A stretch of DNA of 64,000 nt from Glycine soja (GCF_004193775.1 NC_041002.1:41207038-41271037), one strand, 5' to 3'; positions 33,056-45,478 are shown, counted from the stretch's first letter. Notes: generated from the letters alone by a model not told the origin. A program made the numbers and translations.

Positions 33056-33614
33056 GCTCTAGATATCATGTTAACAATGCAAATACTAACAAAGAAGAAG
33101 AAGAAAAGGAAAAGAGTGCAAAAGGGAGATGAAGAGGTTCATCTCTATTCAATGAAATTCGAAGTCTGAATGTACAATAGAGACAAATGAAAATACAAAG
33201 GCAACAAGTAATAAGACTAAACTACTCTTACAAACAAGTATTGTAAGAAGCACTACCTTGAGTTCAATACACATCAAGCGAGGGATTAGACATGTGTAGG
33301 ATGGGAGATGTAGCACTACAATGAGGCTTTTCATAGTGAGGTCAGCCTAATGAAGTATCTAATTTTGGAGCAATGCTATATACAGTACGAAAAATATGAA
33401 CACGAAATGCACGAATCAGTTAATAAACCATCATTTTTAGCAATTGCGGTTTGGTTTGACGAAAAATACGAAACTAAACGCATTATAATTTGTAGCCACG
33501 TATATTCGTGGGATTTCATAGAATGAAATTTTCATAAGATTTAGCATTTTTCTTATTTGTACATTTTAAATCTGTGTGGTGCAAGATTCATTAAAACCAT
33601 ACATTTTATTATTT
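33056..33614 (-). repeat. copia PBS and 5' LTR remnant, copy 2
   Basis: PBS-like sequence at 33056-33068 has one more mismatch than copy 1. The LTR end follows at 33069 (TTAACA on the - strand). Homology to copy 1 ends at about 33614. Confidence 0.5.
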
Positions 33615-33785
33615 ATTTAAAAAATATGTGTACATAAATAAAATGAATATCTAAAATAATTAGTAACATATTATATTAACTATATTAAAATTAAAAAACA
33701 TGATTAATTATACTTTTAATTGATAATTCCAAAAAAGTAAGCCTATTGAAGCTTACTGTTATATTTTTTACAGTGATGTAATACC

Positions 33786-33790
<5 letters not shown>

Positions 33791-33845
<55 letters not shown>
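33791..33845. repeat. (TA)n microsatellite
   Basis: About 27 uninterrupted TA units. Likely polymorphic in length between accessions. Confidence 0.97.
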
Positions 33846-33849
<4 letters not shown>

Positions 33850-36800
33850 ATATAAATATAATAAGAACCTGTTTATGATTATTTAAAATTGATTGTTTGT
33901 TTTTGTTATTGTAAATTTCTTTTTTTTTTCTGAATTTATTGTTGTTGCTGTAAATATTATGTTAAAATGTATTTATTTTTTGTCTGATTATAAATGTTTT
34001 GAATGCGTATTGTAAAAAATAATTTTTTAAATATTTTATAAAATAGTGTGGATTTTATTAGATAAATATAGTTGCTAATAATATTGAAGTGGTAGTTCTG
34101 TAAAAAACAAATATTGAAATGATAGTTTTAAACATTGAGCAAACGATTTATAGTTATCATTTTAAAATGATTAGTATTATAAGTATGTTTCAATCTTTAT
34201 ATCTTATAATTTAAGCATTGTAAGGGCTATTTGTAATTTAACATTATTGTTTATATATTACTAATTTCTTAGTGCTATTTTATAGTATGTTACTAATTAA
34301 TACATGCTACTTTTCATGCCTAATAAATAAAAGCATGCTACTATGTACCAATGGTAAAAGAAATTAAAAATAAGGATTTAATTCATACATAATTAAATTT
34401 ATAATAATTTATTTTTTTACTTATTTATAGATATTAAAAATATAAAATATTAGATGATTCTATTTTATTTTAATTTGGTTACTTTGTAATATGATTTATA
34501 AAGAATAATCACCAAAAAATATTTTTAGATATTTAGTTAAATGTATTAAATTTAGGAACAAATCATTAATAAACAAATCATTAAATATTTTATTATTTAA
34601 TCATGAATTTTTTAAAATATATAAACAAATCATTAATATCTTTAAATACCACATTAGTGTTCATGTTAAAATTTTTTCTACTATATAATATTTAATTTAT
34701 AATATCTTTTATGAATAAAAACAATTAAAAAGGATTTTTTTTGACCATTTTGTAAAATTTAAAACGAATTGATAATTAATTAAAAATCTGATTAGTTACA
34801 ATTTATGTTCATTAATGGGTGTCTATTATTCTTTATGGTCTAATTTTATGAAAAAAGTATAATGTCCTATAATTGACCATTATTAAGGAATTTTATTATT
34901 ATTATTAATTTATAAGAATAAAAAATTGACTATTCTGAATTTAATTGGAATCTATTTTTTCTATTATTAAAATTGTATAATAATTATCATCAACGTGATC
35001 AATTTAATTATTTTTTATAAGCTAATAACATATATTTCAAAATTAAAATATGATAATTAAATTTATTAAATCAATGACAATTATTAAATTAATTCTTCTC
35101 GACGCAACAATTAACGTGTCTTGACAATAGAAAATTAATGTATATATAACTTTGTACAAAAAAAAACAATATAAAATGAATAAGACAATCAATACGTCTA
35201 AAAATTATAACAAAGAAAAAAATTAATAAATAACAAGTAAAATTATTACAATAACAGTTTCCATTTACATAAAAAAAAGTAACTTGAAGATATATACTAA
35301 GTAAAAATCTCCTGTTAAAAAAATAAAAAATATAAGCCGAAGATATATAAAGTAAAATTTAAATTATTGAGTTTTTTTTGTCAAAATGAGGAAGGATAAT
35401 ATATTAGTAGTAAAAGGAAAAATATAAGAATGTATTTTAAAAACTTGAAGATAACTATAAAAATATAAAATAACAAAATAGCAAAATAAGAAGAAAAAAA
35501 TTGCAAAGACACGATATAGAGTAAGAAGGCATACATAATTAGTTGTTATGTGATCTTAAAGCACATGTTTCCTAGTCTTTAAAATTAATTTGAACCACAT
35601 AAATAATGTGATGCTGTTTAGTTCAATTTAAGTTATTTATGAAATATGAAACAAACCAAATCAATCTATGATAGTTTGATTTAGTTCAGTTTTTAGGATT
35701 TAAATTTTTTGATAATAAGTATTAAAAAAATACTAAAAAAATTATTATTAATTAAACAAAACTTGAATAATAACTAATTAAAAAATCAACTATATAAATA
35801 GAAAATAAAAATTTCAACAATGTAAAATAAAAATTATTTTCAAGTTGAATAATATTTTAAATAATAACCATTCAACTTAAATAATAATCATTAATTTAAA
35901 CATAAAAACCGTGCATAATACATGCTTCCAAGTCTCATCGACTAAACTTAAAAAAATATTACAAGTTTACAACAACATTCACATTCCAGTTTTCAGTTTA
36001 GCCTTTTAAACTTTTAATCACGAGTGTTTGTCATTTCACATAGTTTGGTATCGTATGAATCTATAATACATTAACGGGATTATTTTGGTTTAGTTCAGTT
36101 TTCTTGTGTCAAACCATAAATCGAGCCGAATTGCACATTTTGAAAAATTAAAAAATCAAATCAAACCAATGATCATAATTTTTTCTGCAGTTTTCGATTT
36201 TGGGCTCCGTTTGATCGGGTTTTGAACACCAATAGTCTTCATTCCCTCGTGGATGATGCATTGCTATAAGAATTTTCTCCTTTTACCTAAAAAAAATGTA
36301 ATTATTAATTATACGTCAACTAAAATATATCGAAAGAAAAAAAATACTAAGCCAAAGAAGAGAAACAATAAGCAAATAAAACATTTGTCAAACAACATAT
36401 AAGAAAGAAAAAAGTTATGAGAGTTATTCAAATGTTTATTCAAGTTTTGTAGAACTCCTGAAAAAAAAAGAGAATGAACTTGTAACGAATGAAAAATATT
36501 TATTAGATATAAATAGTGAAACGGAAAAAAAAAAGGAGCACGCAAATATTCAAACTTTCTTCAAATGACTAACGACGAATCCAATGAACTTGTTATCCTG
36601 CAATATATAAAATTGAGCATGATTAATCAATCAAGAATATTTTTGTTAAAATTAATTGTGTGTCTATTTATCTATGTGTACCTAAATTTATGATTTCAGA
36701 GGAATACACGGGTTGTAACTTTGAATTCAATAAAATTTGATAAATAATAATAATAATAAAAATAATAATAAGTAAAAATAAACAAAATTTTACACTACAT

Positions 36801-37589
36801 TTTTAAAAATAATCATTATTTTAAAAATTAATCATTTTAAAAATTATTATTATTTTAAAACTAATCAAAAGAAAGTAAAAGTTAAAAAATTATTCTAAAA
36901 CTAAATTTATATATTTTTAAATTAACACTACGTTATTTCTTAATTTATTACTTTATCTATTTGTATTTAATAAAATTTAATAAATATATGATTAAAGAAT
37001 CATTATTTTAAAAATTAATCCTCCATTAATACTAAATCAGATTTTTTTATCAGTAATGCTAGATCAAATAAATCAAATTAACAACTCTTTTGATATCGGT
37101 TTTTAAGAAATTAGTTAAAAATAATTAAAATGGGTCGAAATTTGATTTTACAATGTGCAGATTTAATTATTAATTTTTTAAATTTAATTACATAGTTATA
37201 AAATCATGTATAATTTATAAATATATTTTATAGTATAAATTTTATCAATAACTCTTCATCAATACTAAAGTATATTATTTTTAATTAGAAAATTCTTATT
37301 TATAATCATTATTATTTATTAAATATATTGTAAAGTAATTAAATTAAAAAATAGACTTAAGTGTGTGTAAATATATTTCTTATTGTAAAATATTATAAAT
37401 CATTTTAAATAGAATAAATTTAATCCTTCACTAATGTTAAATATGATGAAATTTAATCAACGTTAATTGTAACTTTTGCATACAGTATATAGATTTAATA
37501 AACGTTAATTGAAATCTCAATCTAATGGATTAAAAAGGTTCAAGTTTTTTTTCTTCTTTTTTTTTTTGCATACAGTATATAGATGTTAC
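33846..37589. other. AT-rich intergenic, nothing recognised
   Basis: Extremely AT-rich with many short A/T runs and stop codons in every frame. A 20-bp direct repeat ('tgcatacagtatatagat') occurs near 37478 and 37568. No gene, RNA gene or transposon boundary could be supported. Confidence 0.5.
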
Positions 37590-38065
37590 TTCAAATTGTT
37601 TGATGGTGGTTGAAATGGCTTGGGATGTTGTGGGCAGGGGACACCAAATCTTTTTGGGCTTAAATTTTGTTGGGCCCCTTTCTCTAATTTGTTGGGAGTG
37701 TTGTTACCTGCACCTCCAACAATTGCTTCCAACACCTCTATTGAATTTTGGAAAGTTTTCTGGAGGTGCTGGTTAGAAAGTTTTATCCATTTGTTGGTGG
37801 TGTGAGTCAGGAGGCTAAGACCCCTTTGTTTTCTGGCAGCAATGTGAGTGAGAAGAGGGGTTTCTGAGAGTTTTTCTTTCCCTTGCAATTGGAGGAAATG
37901 AGAGAGATTAGAGCGGAAAGAAGAAAAAAAATAGAGAAAAGTAAAAATAAGAGTGGGGAATCAAGGGTTTGAGAGAAAATAGAGTGTGAAGCTTGAGTTT
38001 TGTTGTGGGTTCGTCTTGAGCGTGAAAGGGGAAAGAATCAAGTATTCTCTATTGGATCTTGATTA
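37590..38065. other. Less AT-rich block, unidentified
   Basis: Base composition changes sharply here. A 100-codon minus-strand frame (37586-37888) is open but lacks any family motif that I recognise. It ends next to the Pack-MULE target duplication. It could be a fragment of a transposon or a gene leader. Confidence 0.25.
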
Positions 38066-38074
38066 AAATTTTAA
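38066..38074. repeat. 9-bp target-site duplication (left)
   Basis: AAATTTTAA, repeated exactly at 39371-39379. Nine bases is the size made by Mutator-like elements. Confidence 0.85.
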
Positions 38075-39370
38075 GGGTGATGCTAGGTGCATCTAGCATT
38101 ATTGCTGGTACACCCAACATTGTACACCCAGCACTTTCTCTTCCTTCCACGCCTCGTCTGTTTCGCTTCTTCTTCCTTCCACGACCTCACTTCCTCGGAA
38201 GCTGCATAATGCCCCACATCATGAACACCTCACGTCTCTGTATCGATTTCTTATCCCTCTCCACGTACACCCTTCCTCTCTTCACCACTAACCTAAAATG
38301 TGCACTCTTCTTCGCTCTCTCCACCATCTCCCTGCTTATCCCTCTCTCTTTCCACGCCCCAACATCCTCTTGGATCCACCGAAAGTACTCCAGACACACC
38401 CCTCCCTCCTCCCTTTCAAACAACCCACTTGTCAGATAACTTGAACATCTTTGCTTCCCATTATTGCTACAGTTTAATGTCGCTTCTAATTCGAACCTTT
38501 TCCTGCTACTGGATTTTTCTTCGCTTTTCCTATCCTTTGCAAAAACAAGATTTGCCACTGAGGTTTTCTTGCCAATAATCGTCGGTTTAGTGTTAGTTGT
38601 AGAAAGCGTAGACTGCAAGAGACGCAATTCAATTAAATTAATCTAATCAAAATTGAACGATTCAATAAGAACATGTTATTGGTACACATACATGGGAGAT
38701 ATAAGATGGATCAAAGGATTAAGGGAAAATGTAAGAATTCAGCTAATAAAATTTATTGATAAAAATAAAATAAAATTGTACACATACATAGGGCGTTAAT
38801 ATTAAGCAATATATATACTAGTACTCCATGCATTGCACAACATATTCAAGTACTGCAATTAAGAGTAAATGGAGAAAACGAGTGTAAAGTGTAAACAAAT
38901 TACCCAGAGGGAAGAGACGAAGGCAGTGGTGAGGAGGATGAGAAAGAGGAGCAGAGGAGTGTAAGCAGATACTGGAGCCTTTTTCACAAGAGTGAAATCC
39001 GTTGGTAACTGTTTTTTCGACCTTTCAGTTATGAATCTCTGCATCATCTTACTATATATTCCTGTTTAGTTTATAAAAAGAGAAACTGAGTGAGTGATTG
39101 TGGTTGAGAAGGATACAAAGAGAGATGATGATGTGTAGTTCAATGTTCATCAAATGTGTGGGGACAAGGACTTAAGGACCATTTTCAATTACTGATAATA
39201 ATGCAACAGAATATTAGTAGTGATTAGCATAAATTACCGACAAAAATTATTGATTGATATTAATTAAGCATATCGCAACAGTGGTAAATAAGAAAATACA
39301 CCAAGGGGCATTTTTGGAATTTTCAAAAAAAATAAATGCTGAGTGCACCTGGGTGCACTTAGCATCAGCC
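38075..39370 (-). mobile_element. Pack-MULE carrying a GT90 gene fragment
   Basis: 1,296 bp between exact 9-bp target duplications. Terminal inverted repeats: left GGGTGATGCTAGGTGCA and right (reverse complement) GGCTGATGCTAAGTGCA, about 15 of 17 matching. No transposase inside. The interior holds a host-like two-exon coding segment on the - strand, less AT-rich than the surroundings. The intron is retained, so capture was at DNA level, as known for Pack-MULEs. Confidence 0.8.
38187..39047 (-). CDS. Captured N-terminal fragment of a rumi-like O-glucosyltransferase (GT90/DUF821)
   Basis: Exon 1 is 39047-38904 (48 codons, basic N-terminus then hydrophobic anchor APVSAYTPLLLFLILLTTAF). The donor TGG|GTAATT and acceptor TTGCAG flank an intron at 38903-38613. 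Exon 2 is 38612-38187. Both junctions are phase 0 and the frame stays open for 189 residues. Exon 2 matches plant O-glucosyltransferase rumi homologues in order: LNCS, then C..YFRWIQEDVGAW, ISREMVERAKKSAHFRLVV, GRVYVE, KSIQRREVFMMWGIMQL. The copy stops just before the donor-sugar part of the catalytic domain, so it should not be an active enzyme. The parent would be a Golgi/ER type II membrane glycosyltransferase. Whether it is expressed is unknown. Confidence 0.7.
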
Positions 39371-39379
39371 AAATTTTAA
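39371..39379. repeat. 9-bp target-site duplication (right)
   Basis: AAATTTTAA, identical to 38066-38074. Confidence 0.85.
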
Positions 39380-40103
39380 ATTAGTGAAGTTACTTTCTGC
39401 CGTGGATGTAAGTCATAGACTCATAGTGGCCGAACCACATAAAAAATACGGTGACAAATTGGATCTTGATACCAAAGCGCTGGGACTACTTCTCGGAGTT
39501 GATGAGAAAAAAAAAGAAAAGAAAAAGAATTTTCAAATTAGACATATTCATTTTTTATTTCAGTAAAACTTTTAATATTTTTAGTCCATATAAAATTGAA
39601 ATATATAAATGTTTGATCTGGAGTTAGGTTTTTAGTCCAATCACTAATATTTGTCAATTTTAAAAAGACTAAAAACATACTAAGTAAAAAATTATTCTAC
39701 ATTAAATTGGTGGTGCCCCACTCCTCTCATTTCAATCTTCTCTTTAGAAATTGTCTCTTAATTTGAAATTAGTGGTGGGACAAACAAGCCCAAAATTCTT
39801 TTGCGTTTCACACACGATCAAGCTAAAGACATCAGCATTAATTTATTAGCTTGAGTAGTGCTTAGAATCGGCAAAGGAATTCCAATTCCAGATAGCGTAC
39901 GGGAGCGTGAATCTAACGGCAAAGACTTCCAAATTAAATAGACTGAAAAAGAAGTAGCAAATTCCCGGAATTTTCTTTTGTTGAAATTTCAAAGTGTAAA
40001 AGAAAGAAGAATTCTGTATCACATATTTATTTATTAGTAGTGGAAGGAAATGACTTCATACATATACAGGCCGAACAGAATCATCATTATATGTAGCTTA
40101 GAA
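39380..40103. other. Upstream region of RLP gene 2
   Basis: No clear TATA box; a 'tatttatttatta' stretch at 40025-40037 is a weak candidate. The 39384-39566 frame has no recognised domain. The part at 39770-39960 weakly resembles 13035-13190. Confidence 0.35.
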
Positions 40104-41657
40104 ATGAAGTTGGGTGTGGCAGTAGTGAGTTACTTTTTCTATTTTGTGGCATTTTTAATACAAAATCAGGTAAGTCACGGGTGCTTGGAGAACGAGAGAA
40201 TAGGCCTACTCGAAATCAAGGACTACATTTTATCACTTGGCCGGAATGAGTACAATGAACTGGAATTGGGTTCATGGGTTGAAGATAGAATAAGCAATTG
40301 TTGCGCTTGGAACAGAATCAAATGCTCTAATATCTCAAGTGGCCATGTAACACACTTATCCCTCGACAATCTCAATTCCAGGGGTGAGCATTTGATAAAC
40401 GGTTCACTGTTTAGTCCATTTGAAGAGTTGCTCAACCTCAACTTGTCTAGCAACGGCTATCAAGGCTGGATTAGCAAAGGTTATTTTCTTGTTCCTACTA
40501 CAATACTTCATCACATTGGTTTCTCTACTTCAATTTTCAGATAAAGAAGAAAAAGGGGTATAATTAATTATTTAATCTTTATATTTATGTCAACTTTTCA
40601 TTTTAGTTTTTATACTTAAAAATTTTATGTTTAGTTTCTATTTGAGCTTTTTTTTTTTATATTTTAATCCTTATATATGTCTCTACTTTGTGAAAATCTT
40701 ACGTATAAATTGCTAAAAGAGCTAACAATAGAGACTCAAGGATAAAAAATGTTTATATGCTCGTGTAGGGTTTAAAATGTAAATTTTTTAAACATAAAGA
40801 CTAAATGATTAATTAAACAAAAGAAATGATTTTTTTATCGACAAAAATTGTGTTGAAAGAAAGGATATCATGTAGACCTTGTTACATACCAAGTTTAAAT
40901 TTTTCATGGCTATGTTTCTTTTGAAGGCCGACTTTCAAGATTGATGATGTTGGAGAACTTAGACCTTTCACATAACTCAATGAATGGTTTCCTTTCTGAT
41001 CTAGGTATGTACCTCTTTTTTTTTTTTTTTTTTTTTTTAGCGTGATAGTCAATATGAATAACTAAACTATTTTTATTCATTAATAATCGCAAAAAAATTG
41101 TCCAATACTTCATCACATTTTCTACTGTAAATTTTGAAATAAAAGATTAGTAAACTTTTATTATAAAAGATTATGCCGAAAAGAAAGGATATCTTGTAGC
41201 GTATTTGTTACCAACTTTAAATTTCTCATGGATATGTTTCTTTTGAAGGACTTCCGAGATTGATGAAGTTAGAGACTTTAGACCTTTCACATAACGCAAT
41301 GAATGGTTTCTTCTCAAATATAGGTATGTATTTCTTTTTTTCTTTCTTTCACAAAACACAATGATATGACAATATGTTAACATGATGATTTACGAGTCAG
41401 TCTCATTGCATTGCAAGAAAAGTTATCTACAGTGACAAATAAAAAGTGTCACGTAGGTATATATTCATTTGACATACACACATACATAATTTTAATGTAA
41501 ATTTTGAATGAAATTTAACAACATAAATTTTGTATTACTATAATCTATACCTATACTTTTAACAAGTATGAGAATGAATTTATTAACATTTGACAACATG
41601 TGTTATGTGTCACTATACCCTATTCGGTTGATCATGATTAAGTGGTTAAAATCATAT

Positions 41658-41691
<34 letters not shown>

Positions 41692-44600
41692 TTATTAGAC
41701 TTAAATGCTATGACATATTTGATATAGTTTCATATTTAATTTTGGACATTACATGTTACAGGTTATGAATTATGGTTTTCGAATTATGAGATTTATTAGT
41801 AAATTTAATTTTTAATATAGTATTATATTTTTTTAATATTTTTTAAAATATTATATGAAAAATTAAAATATTTTTTTAATTATTCTCGGTTCAACTACGT
41901 ATTTAAACTATTAATATATAAATTATTATTTTCACTGGTTAAATGATTAATCTAATTTTAGCCACATATCTGCTTTTTATTTATATTAATTTCCTTTTTT
42001 CTTGATAGGATATTTAAACATTGATATTACGACATATTTATTACAAGCTCATAAATATTCTTTATCACTATTCACTAACAATATTTTTCCTATTGCAGAT
42101 ATTCAAAAACTGAGAAGATTAAAAGTGTTAGACTTGAGTAACAATAATCTATACGGGTCAATTGAAGGTAGTATTATACACGTATGTGAAAATAAAGCCA
42201 ATTTTATACACTAGCTAATATATGACCTTACTTCTAATATATATATATATGACCTTACTTATTGTTGTATTTGGGATATTGATATCTCCTTCCTACCTGC
42301 AGACTTTGGCATGGTTTGGACATACCTTGTGTCTAAATCATTGCTCTATTATTTTAATAAAAAGTTGCTTGCCTTTCAAAAAAACAATATGACCTTTTTA
42401 TTATTTTGCAGGATTATGCGAAATGCAAGATCTTACAGAGCTGGGTCTTAGCTCAAATGCGTTTAGTGATCAAATTCCGGAGTGTCTAAGCATCCTGAGA
42501 AACCTAAAAGTCCTTGATCTATCTCAAAATAAATTCAGTGGAAATTTCCCATCCTTTGTTAGGAATATGACATCCCTCGTGTACTTGTCTTTCATTGATA
42601 ATTACCTTCAAGGCTCATTTTCTTTGAGTACTTTGGCTAACCATTCAAACCTTCAGGTTCTATATATTTCTTCACAGAACCCCAGAGCACAAGTTGAAAC
42701 TGAAAACTCACAATGGTTTCCAACTTTTCAATTAAAGTCCCTCATCCTTCGAAGCTGCAACTTAAATTTGGATAAAGGAAGCACCATTCCTAGTTTTCTC
42801 CAACATCAAAAAGAATTGCAATTTATCGACCTTTCGCACAACAAACTAGTTGGAGCATTCCCAAGTTGGTTGATACAAAACAACTCAAGACTCGAATATT
42901 TCTTGGTGATGAATAACTTATTTGTTGGAAACCTTCAGTTGTCCTCCATCAGACAAGATATTGTTCGCCTAGATATCTCAAACAACAATGTTTCTGGTTC
43001 ACTCCCTGAAGATATTGGTACATTCCTTCCTGGAATTAGAATTTTAAATCTGTCAATGAACCACTTTGAAGGAATTATACCTACTTCAATTGGTAAAATG
43101 CAAGCACTTCACTCCTTGGATTTGTCTCACAATCTCTTCTCAGGTGAATTACCAGAACAACTAGCCACAGGTTGCATTAGCCTACTAAAATTGAGGCTTT
43201 CCAACAACTTTTTCCATGGGAATATTCCTAAATTTTCAATTTTTTCATCCTTGACTAAGTTGTTTGTCAATAATAACAACCTCAATTGCACTCTGAAACA
43301 AGTATTGGAAAATTTAAATAGCAGAGGATTGGTGATAATAGACATAACCAACAATTCAATCTCAGGTGAAATTCCTAGTTCAATTGTGAAGCTGTCAAAA
43401 GCGTGGATCCTTCTTATGGGAAACAATCATTTGGAAGGTGAGATCCCTTTAGAGCTCTCCAACCTAACAACGCTTTTTATGTTGGATCTTTCACAAAATA
43501 GATTATCAGGGTCAATCTCACATGTTAATCCGTCAATCTTGAAGTTCTTGTATTTGCAAAAGAATGCTTTCTCAGGTTCCATACCTCTCAAATTTTTAGA
43601 GGGCTCAAACCTAGTAACTCTAGACTTGAGAGATAACAATTTTTCTGGAAATATTCCCAACTGGATTGATAATCTGTCAAATTTGCGGGTTCTTTCACTT
43701 GGAGGGAACAATTTCCTTGGTCATATCCCAATTCAGTTATGTCAGTTACAAAAAATCACCATTATGGATCTTTCGCACAACAAGCTCAAGGGTTCAATAC
43801 CATCTTGCTTGAACAATTTGACATTTGGAATAGAAGAAATTGATTATTCGCTCCCCCCAACATTTCAATTTTCAATCATGTCGAACAAATCCCCAATAGG
43901 ATCGGTTGTTAATGCTAGTGTGTCATTGTTTATGCCTTCAATTGATGTCCCAGAGGAAGACATAAAAGCTATTGTTGAATTTAGAACAAAGAATAACTTT
44001 TACACTTTTAGCAGCAACATCCTTGAGAAAATGACTGGAATGGATTTATCAAGCAATATGCTAACTGGTAGTATCCCATTTCAAATTGGAAACTTGCAAC
44101 AAATTCGAGCCTTGAACCTGTCCCACAATTACTTTTCAGGTTCTATACCAAACACTTTTTCTAATCTTGCCCAAATTGAGAGCCTTGACTTGTCCTACAA
44201 CAACTTGAGTGGCGAGATACCTTCTCAATTGACCAATTTGAACTATTTAGGGATCTTCAATGTGTCCTACAATAATCTTTCTGGAATTGCACCTAGTGCA
44301 GGGCAATTTGGAGGCTTTGTTGAAGACAACTACAGAGGTAATCCTTATCTTTGTGGAGCACTCCTTAAGCGAAAGTGTGAAGGTTCACCTTCATCACCGC
44401 CATCACAATTCAATGACACAGAAGGAAAGGAAACAATAATGGATATGGTAGCATTCTATTGGAGTTTCACAGCATCTTATATAACAATATTGTTGGGCCT
44501 CACAATAGTGTTATGCATCAATGCTTATTGGCGTATGACCTGGTTTTATTTCATTGCTAAGACTATACGTACATGTTTTCCAACTCTTCCTTTGTATTGA
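40104..44600 (+). CDS. Five-exon LRR receptor-like protein (AtRLP1/13/15/CuRe1 class)
   Basis: Exons 40104-40479, 40927-41004, 41249-41323, 42099-42167 and 42412-44600 join to 928 codons. All four introns are phase 1, splitting a Gly or Asp codon at LRR boundaries, and each small exon encodes one LRR. Features: signal peptide (~1-26), LRR N-cap with NCCAWNRIKC (~65), HPFEEL-like SPFEELLNLNLS, an LRR array, a non-LRR island (~676-739), last LRRs ending in GNPYLCG, Cys cap, and a transmembrane helix (~880-903) with a short tail and no kinase. The exon-intron layout is that of the multi-exon RLP clade. An upstream in-frame ATG at 40050 would spoil the signal peptide, so 40104 is preferred. It should be a plasma-membrane surface receptor; its ligand is unknown. 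The exon 1 donor (AAAG|GTTATT) is weak. Confidence 0.85.
40859..41004 (+). repeat. Duplicated LRR exon with upstream intron, unit 1
   Basis: From 'gaaaggatatc' through exon 2. The 68-nt intron tail and the exon are repeated at 41183-41323. The encoded LRRs are LMMLENLDLSHNSMNGF and LMKLETLDLSHNAMNGF. Confidence 0.85.
41183..41323 (+). repeat. Duplicated LRR exon with upstream intron, unit 2
   Basis: Counterpart of 40859-41004, offset by about 322-324 bp. It codes for exon 3, one codon shorter than exon 2. Confidence 0.85.
41657..41691. repeat. (AT)n(GA)n compound microsatellite in intron 3
   Basis: About nine AT units followed by seven GA units inside RLP gene 2 intron 3. Confidence 0.9.
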
Positions 44601-44779
44601 AGAAGGTCTGTTTCAATTTTATTTGTTTAGTTCAATATCATGGAGCTTTAAAATACTATAAGAAAATAAGAATAAAAGACTGCATGACAGTGTTAAGAAT
44701 TTGAATTATGTTTGCATTTAATGATGTGCTTTATATTGAGTATCATATATTTTCTGGATACCATAATTATTAATAAACT

Positions 44780-45098
44780 TGTTACAGAAACTTCGCTAGT
44801 TTGGAACAGATGTGCTGAGCCAGATCCTCTACAGATATTGGATAGCTTAGAGTAGAGAGTAAAAGTGGTAAAATTTGAAGTCCTAGGCCTCAGGTCCGAG
44901 TTTTGTGATTGAGGGGTACACTGGGAGAGTTGTTCTTAAAAGGAGAAAAATAAATAGTCGCCTGTTGTTAGTTATCTAAACAGTATATATATGGGTGGAT
45001 ACAAACAGATATGCTAATTAACAAACTGCACTAACAAGTAACAAGTAACAACTAACTATTTTCTGTTATGCAATAATAGTAGTTATTATATCCTAACA
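44780..45098 (-). repeat. Probable 3' LTR of an old copia relic
   Basis: On the - strand it starts TGTTAGGATATAATAAC at 45098, immediately after a purine-rich tract, and may end at 44780. The adjacent RNase H remnant supports the LTR reading. The far end is uncertain. Confidence 0.45.
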
Positions 45099-45439
45099 CC
45101 ATCCTCTGGTCGGTGTATAGAGATTAGAGAGCACTCACAGCTTGGCCAACAATTGCTGAAATGGAGAGGTGTCTAGGGGCTTTGTAAAAGTCTGCAAGCT
45201 GATTTGATGAGGAAATTGAGAGTAGATGAAAAGATGAGACTAAAGGTTCTCATGGATTATATGACAATTTGACAATTAATATCGTTATGCTTTATAAGTT
45301 CACGAAAACTCAAATAGGAAGCAATATGACTGGCGGATTGACTATCAAAGTAAAGTGGGGCGATAAGGAGAACCATGAGGTCTTGGAGCAAGTAGGTAAG
45401 TCACTAAATTTCACAGGTTGTGGAAGCTAGAGCTCGAAA
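45099..45439 (-). pseudogene. copia RNase H remnant
   Basis: The minus strand reads EFRALASTTCEI, WLTYLLQDLM, LYFDSQSA and, near the LTR, SPFQQLLAKL, all parts of the C-terminal RNase H region of copia pol, with stops between. It is cut at 45439 by the Tnt1-like element and resumes for a few codons at 50092-50105. The integrated element split this already dead relic. Confidence 0.75.
45435..45439. repeat. Target-site duplication CGAAA (left)
   Basis: CGAAA precedes the 5' LTR and recurs at 50087-50091. Joining across the element restores a continuous RNase H frame of the old relic. Confidence 0.95.
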
Positions 45440-45467
45440 TGTTAGAGTTTGTGGTCTTAGTTCCTTT

Positions 45468-45478
45468 GTCCCACATCG
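45468..45478 (+). promoter_or_regulatory. snRNA-type USE-like motif 1 in LTR
   Basis: GTCCCACATCG, an exact match to the plant U-snRNA upstream sequence element RTCCCACATCG. Also at 49838-49848 in the 3' LTR. Function here is inferred. Confidence 0.5.

Larger units (their letters stand above)
31168..33614 (-). repeat. Composite repeat copy 2 (uninterrupted)
   Basis: Same content and orientation as copy 1 at 4741-12412, without the Ty3 insertion. It joins the two halves at 'caatGTTGGgcattg' near 32510-32523, preserving the pre-insertion site. Small indels and scattered substitutions separate the copies. Confidence 0.9.

Noticed and set aside
38059..38578. Plus-strand frames inside the Pack-MULE
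   Set aside because: Antisense shadows of the GT90 exon, which has matching family motifs and splice sites on the - strand.
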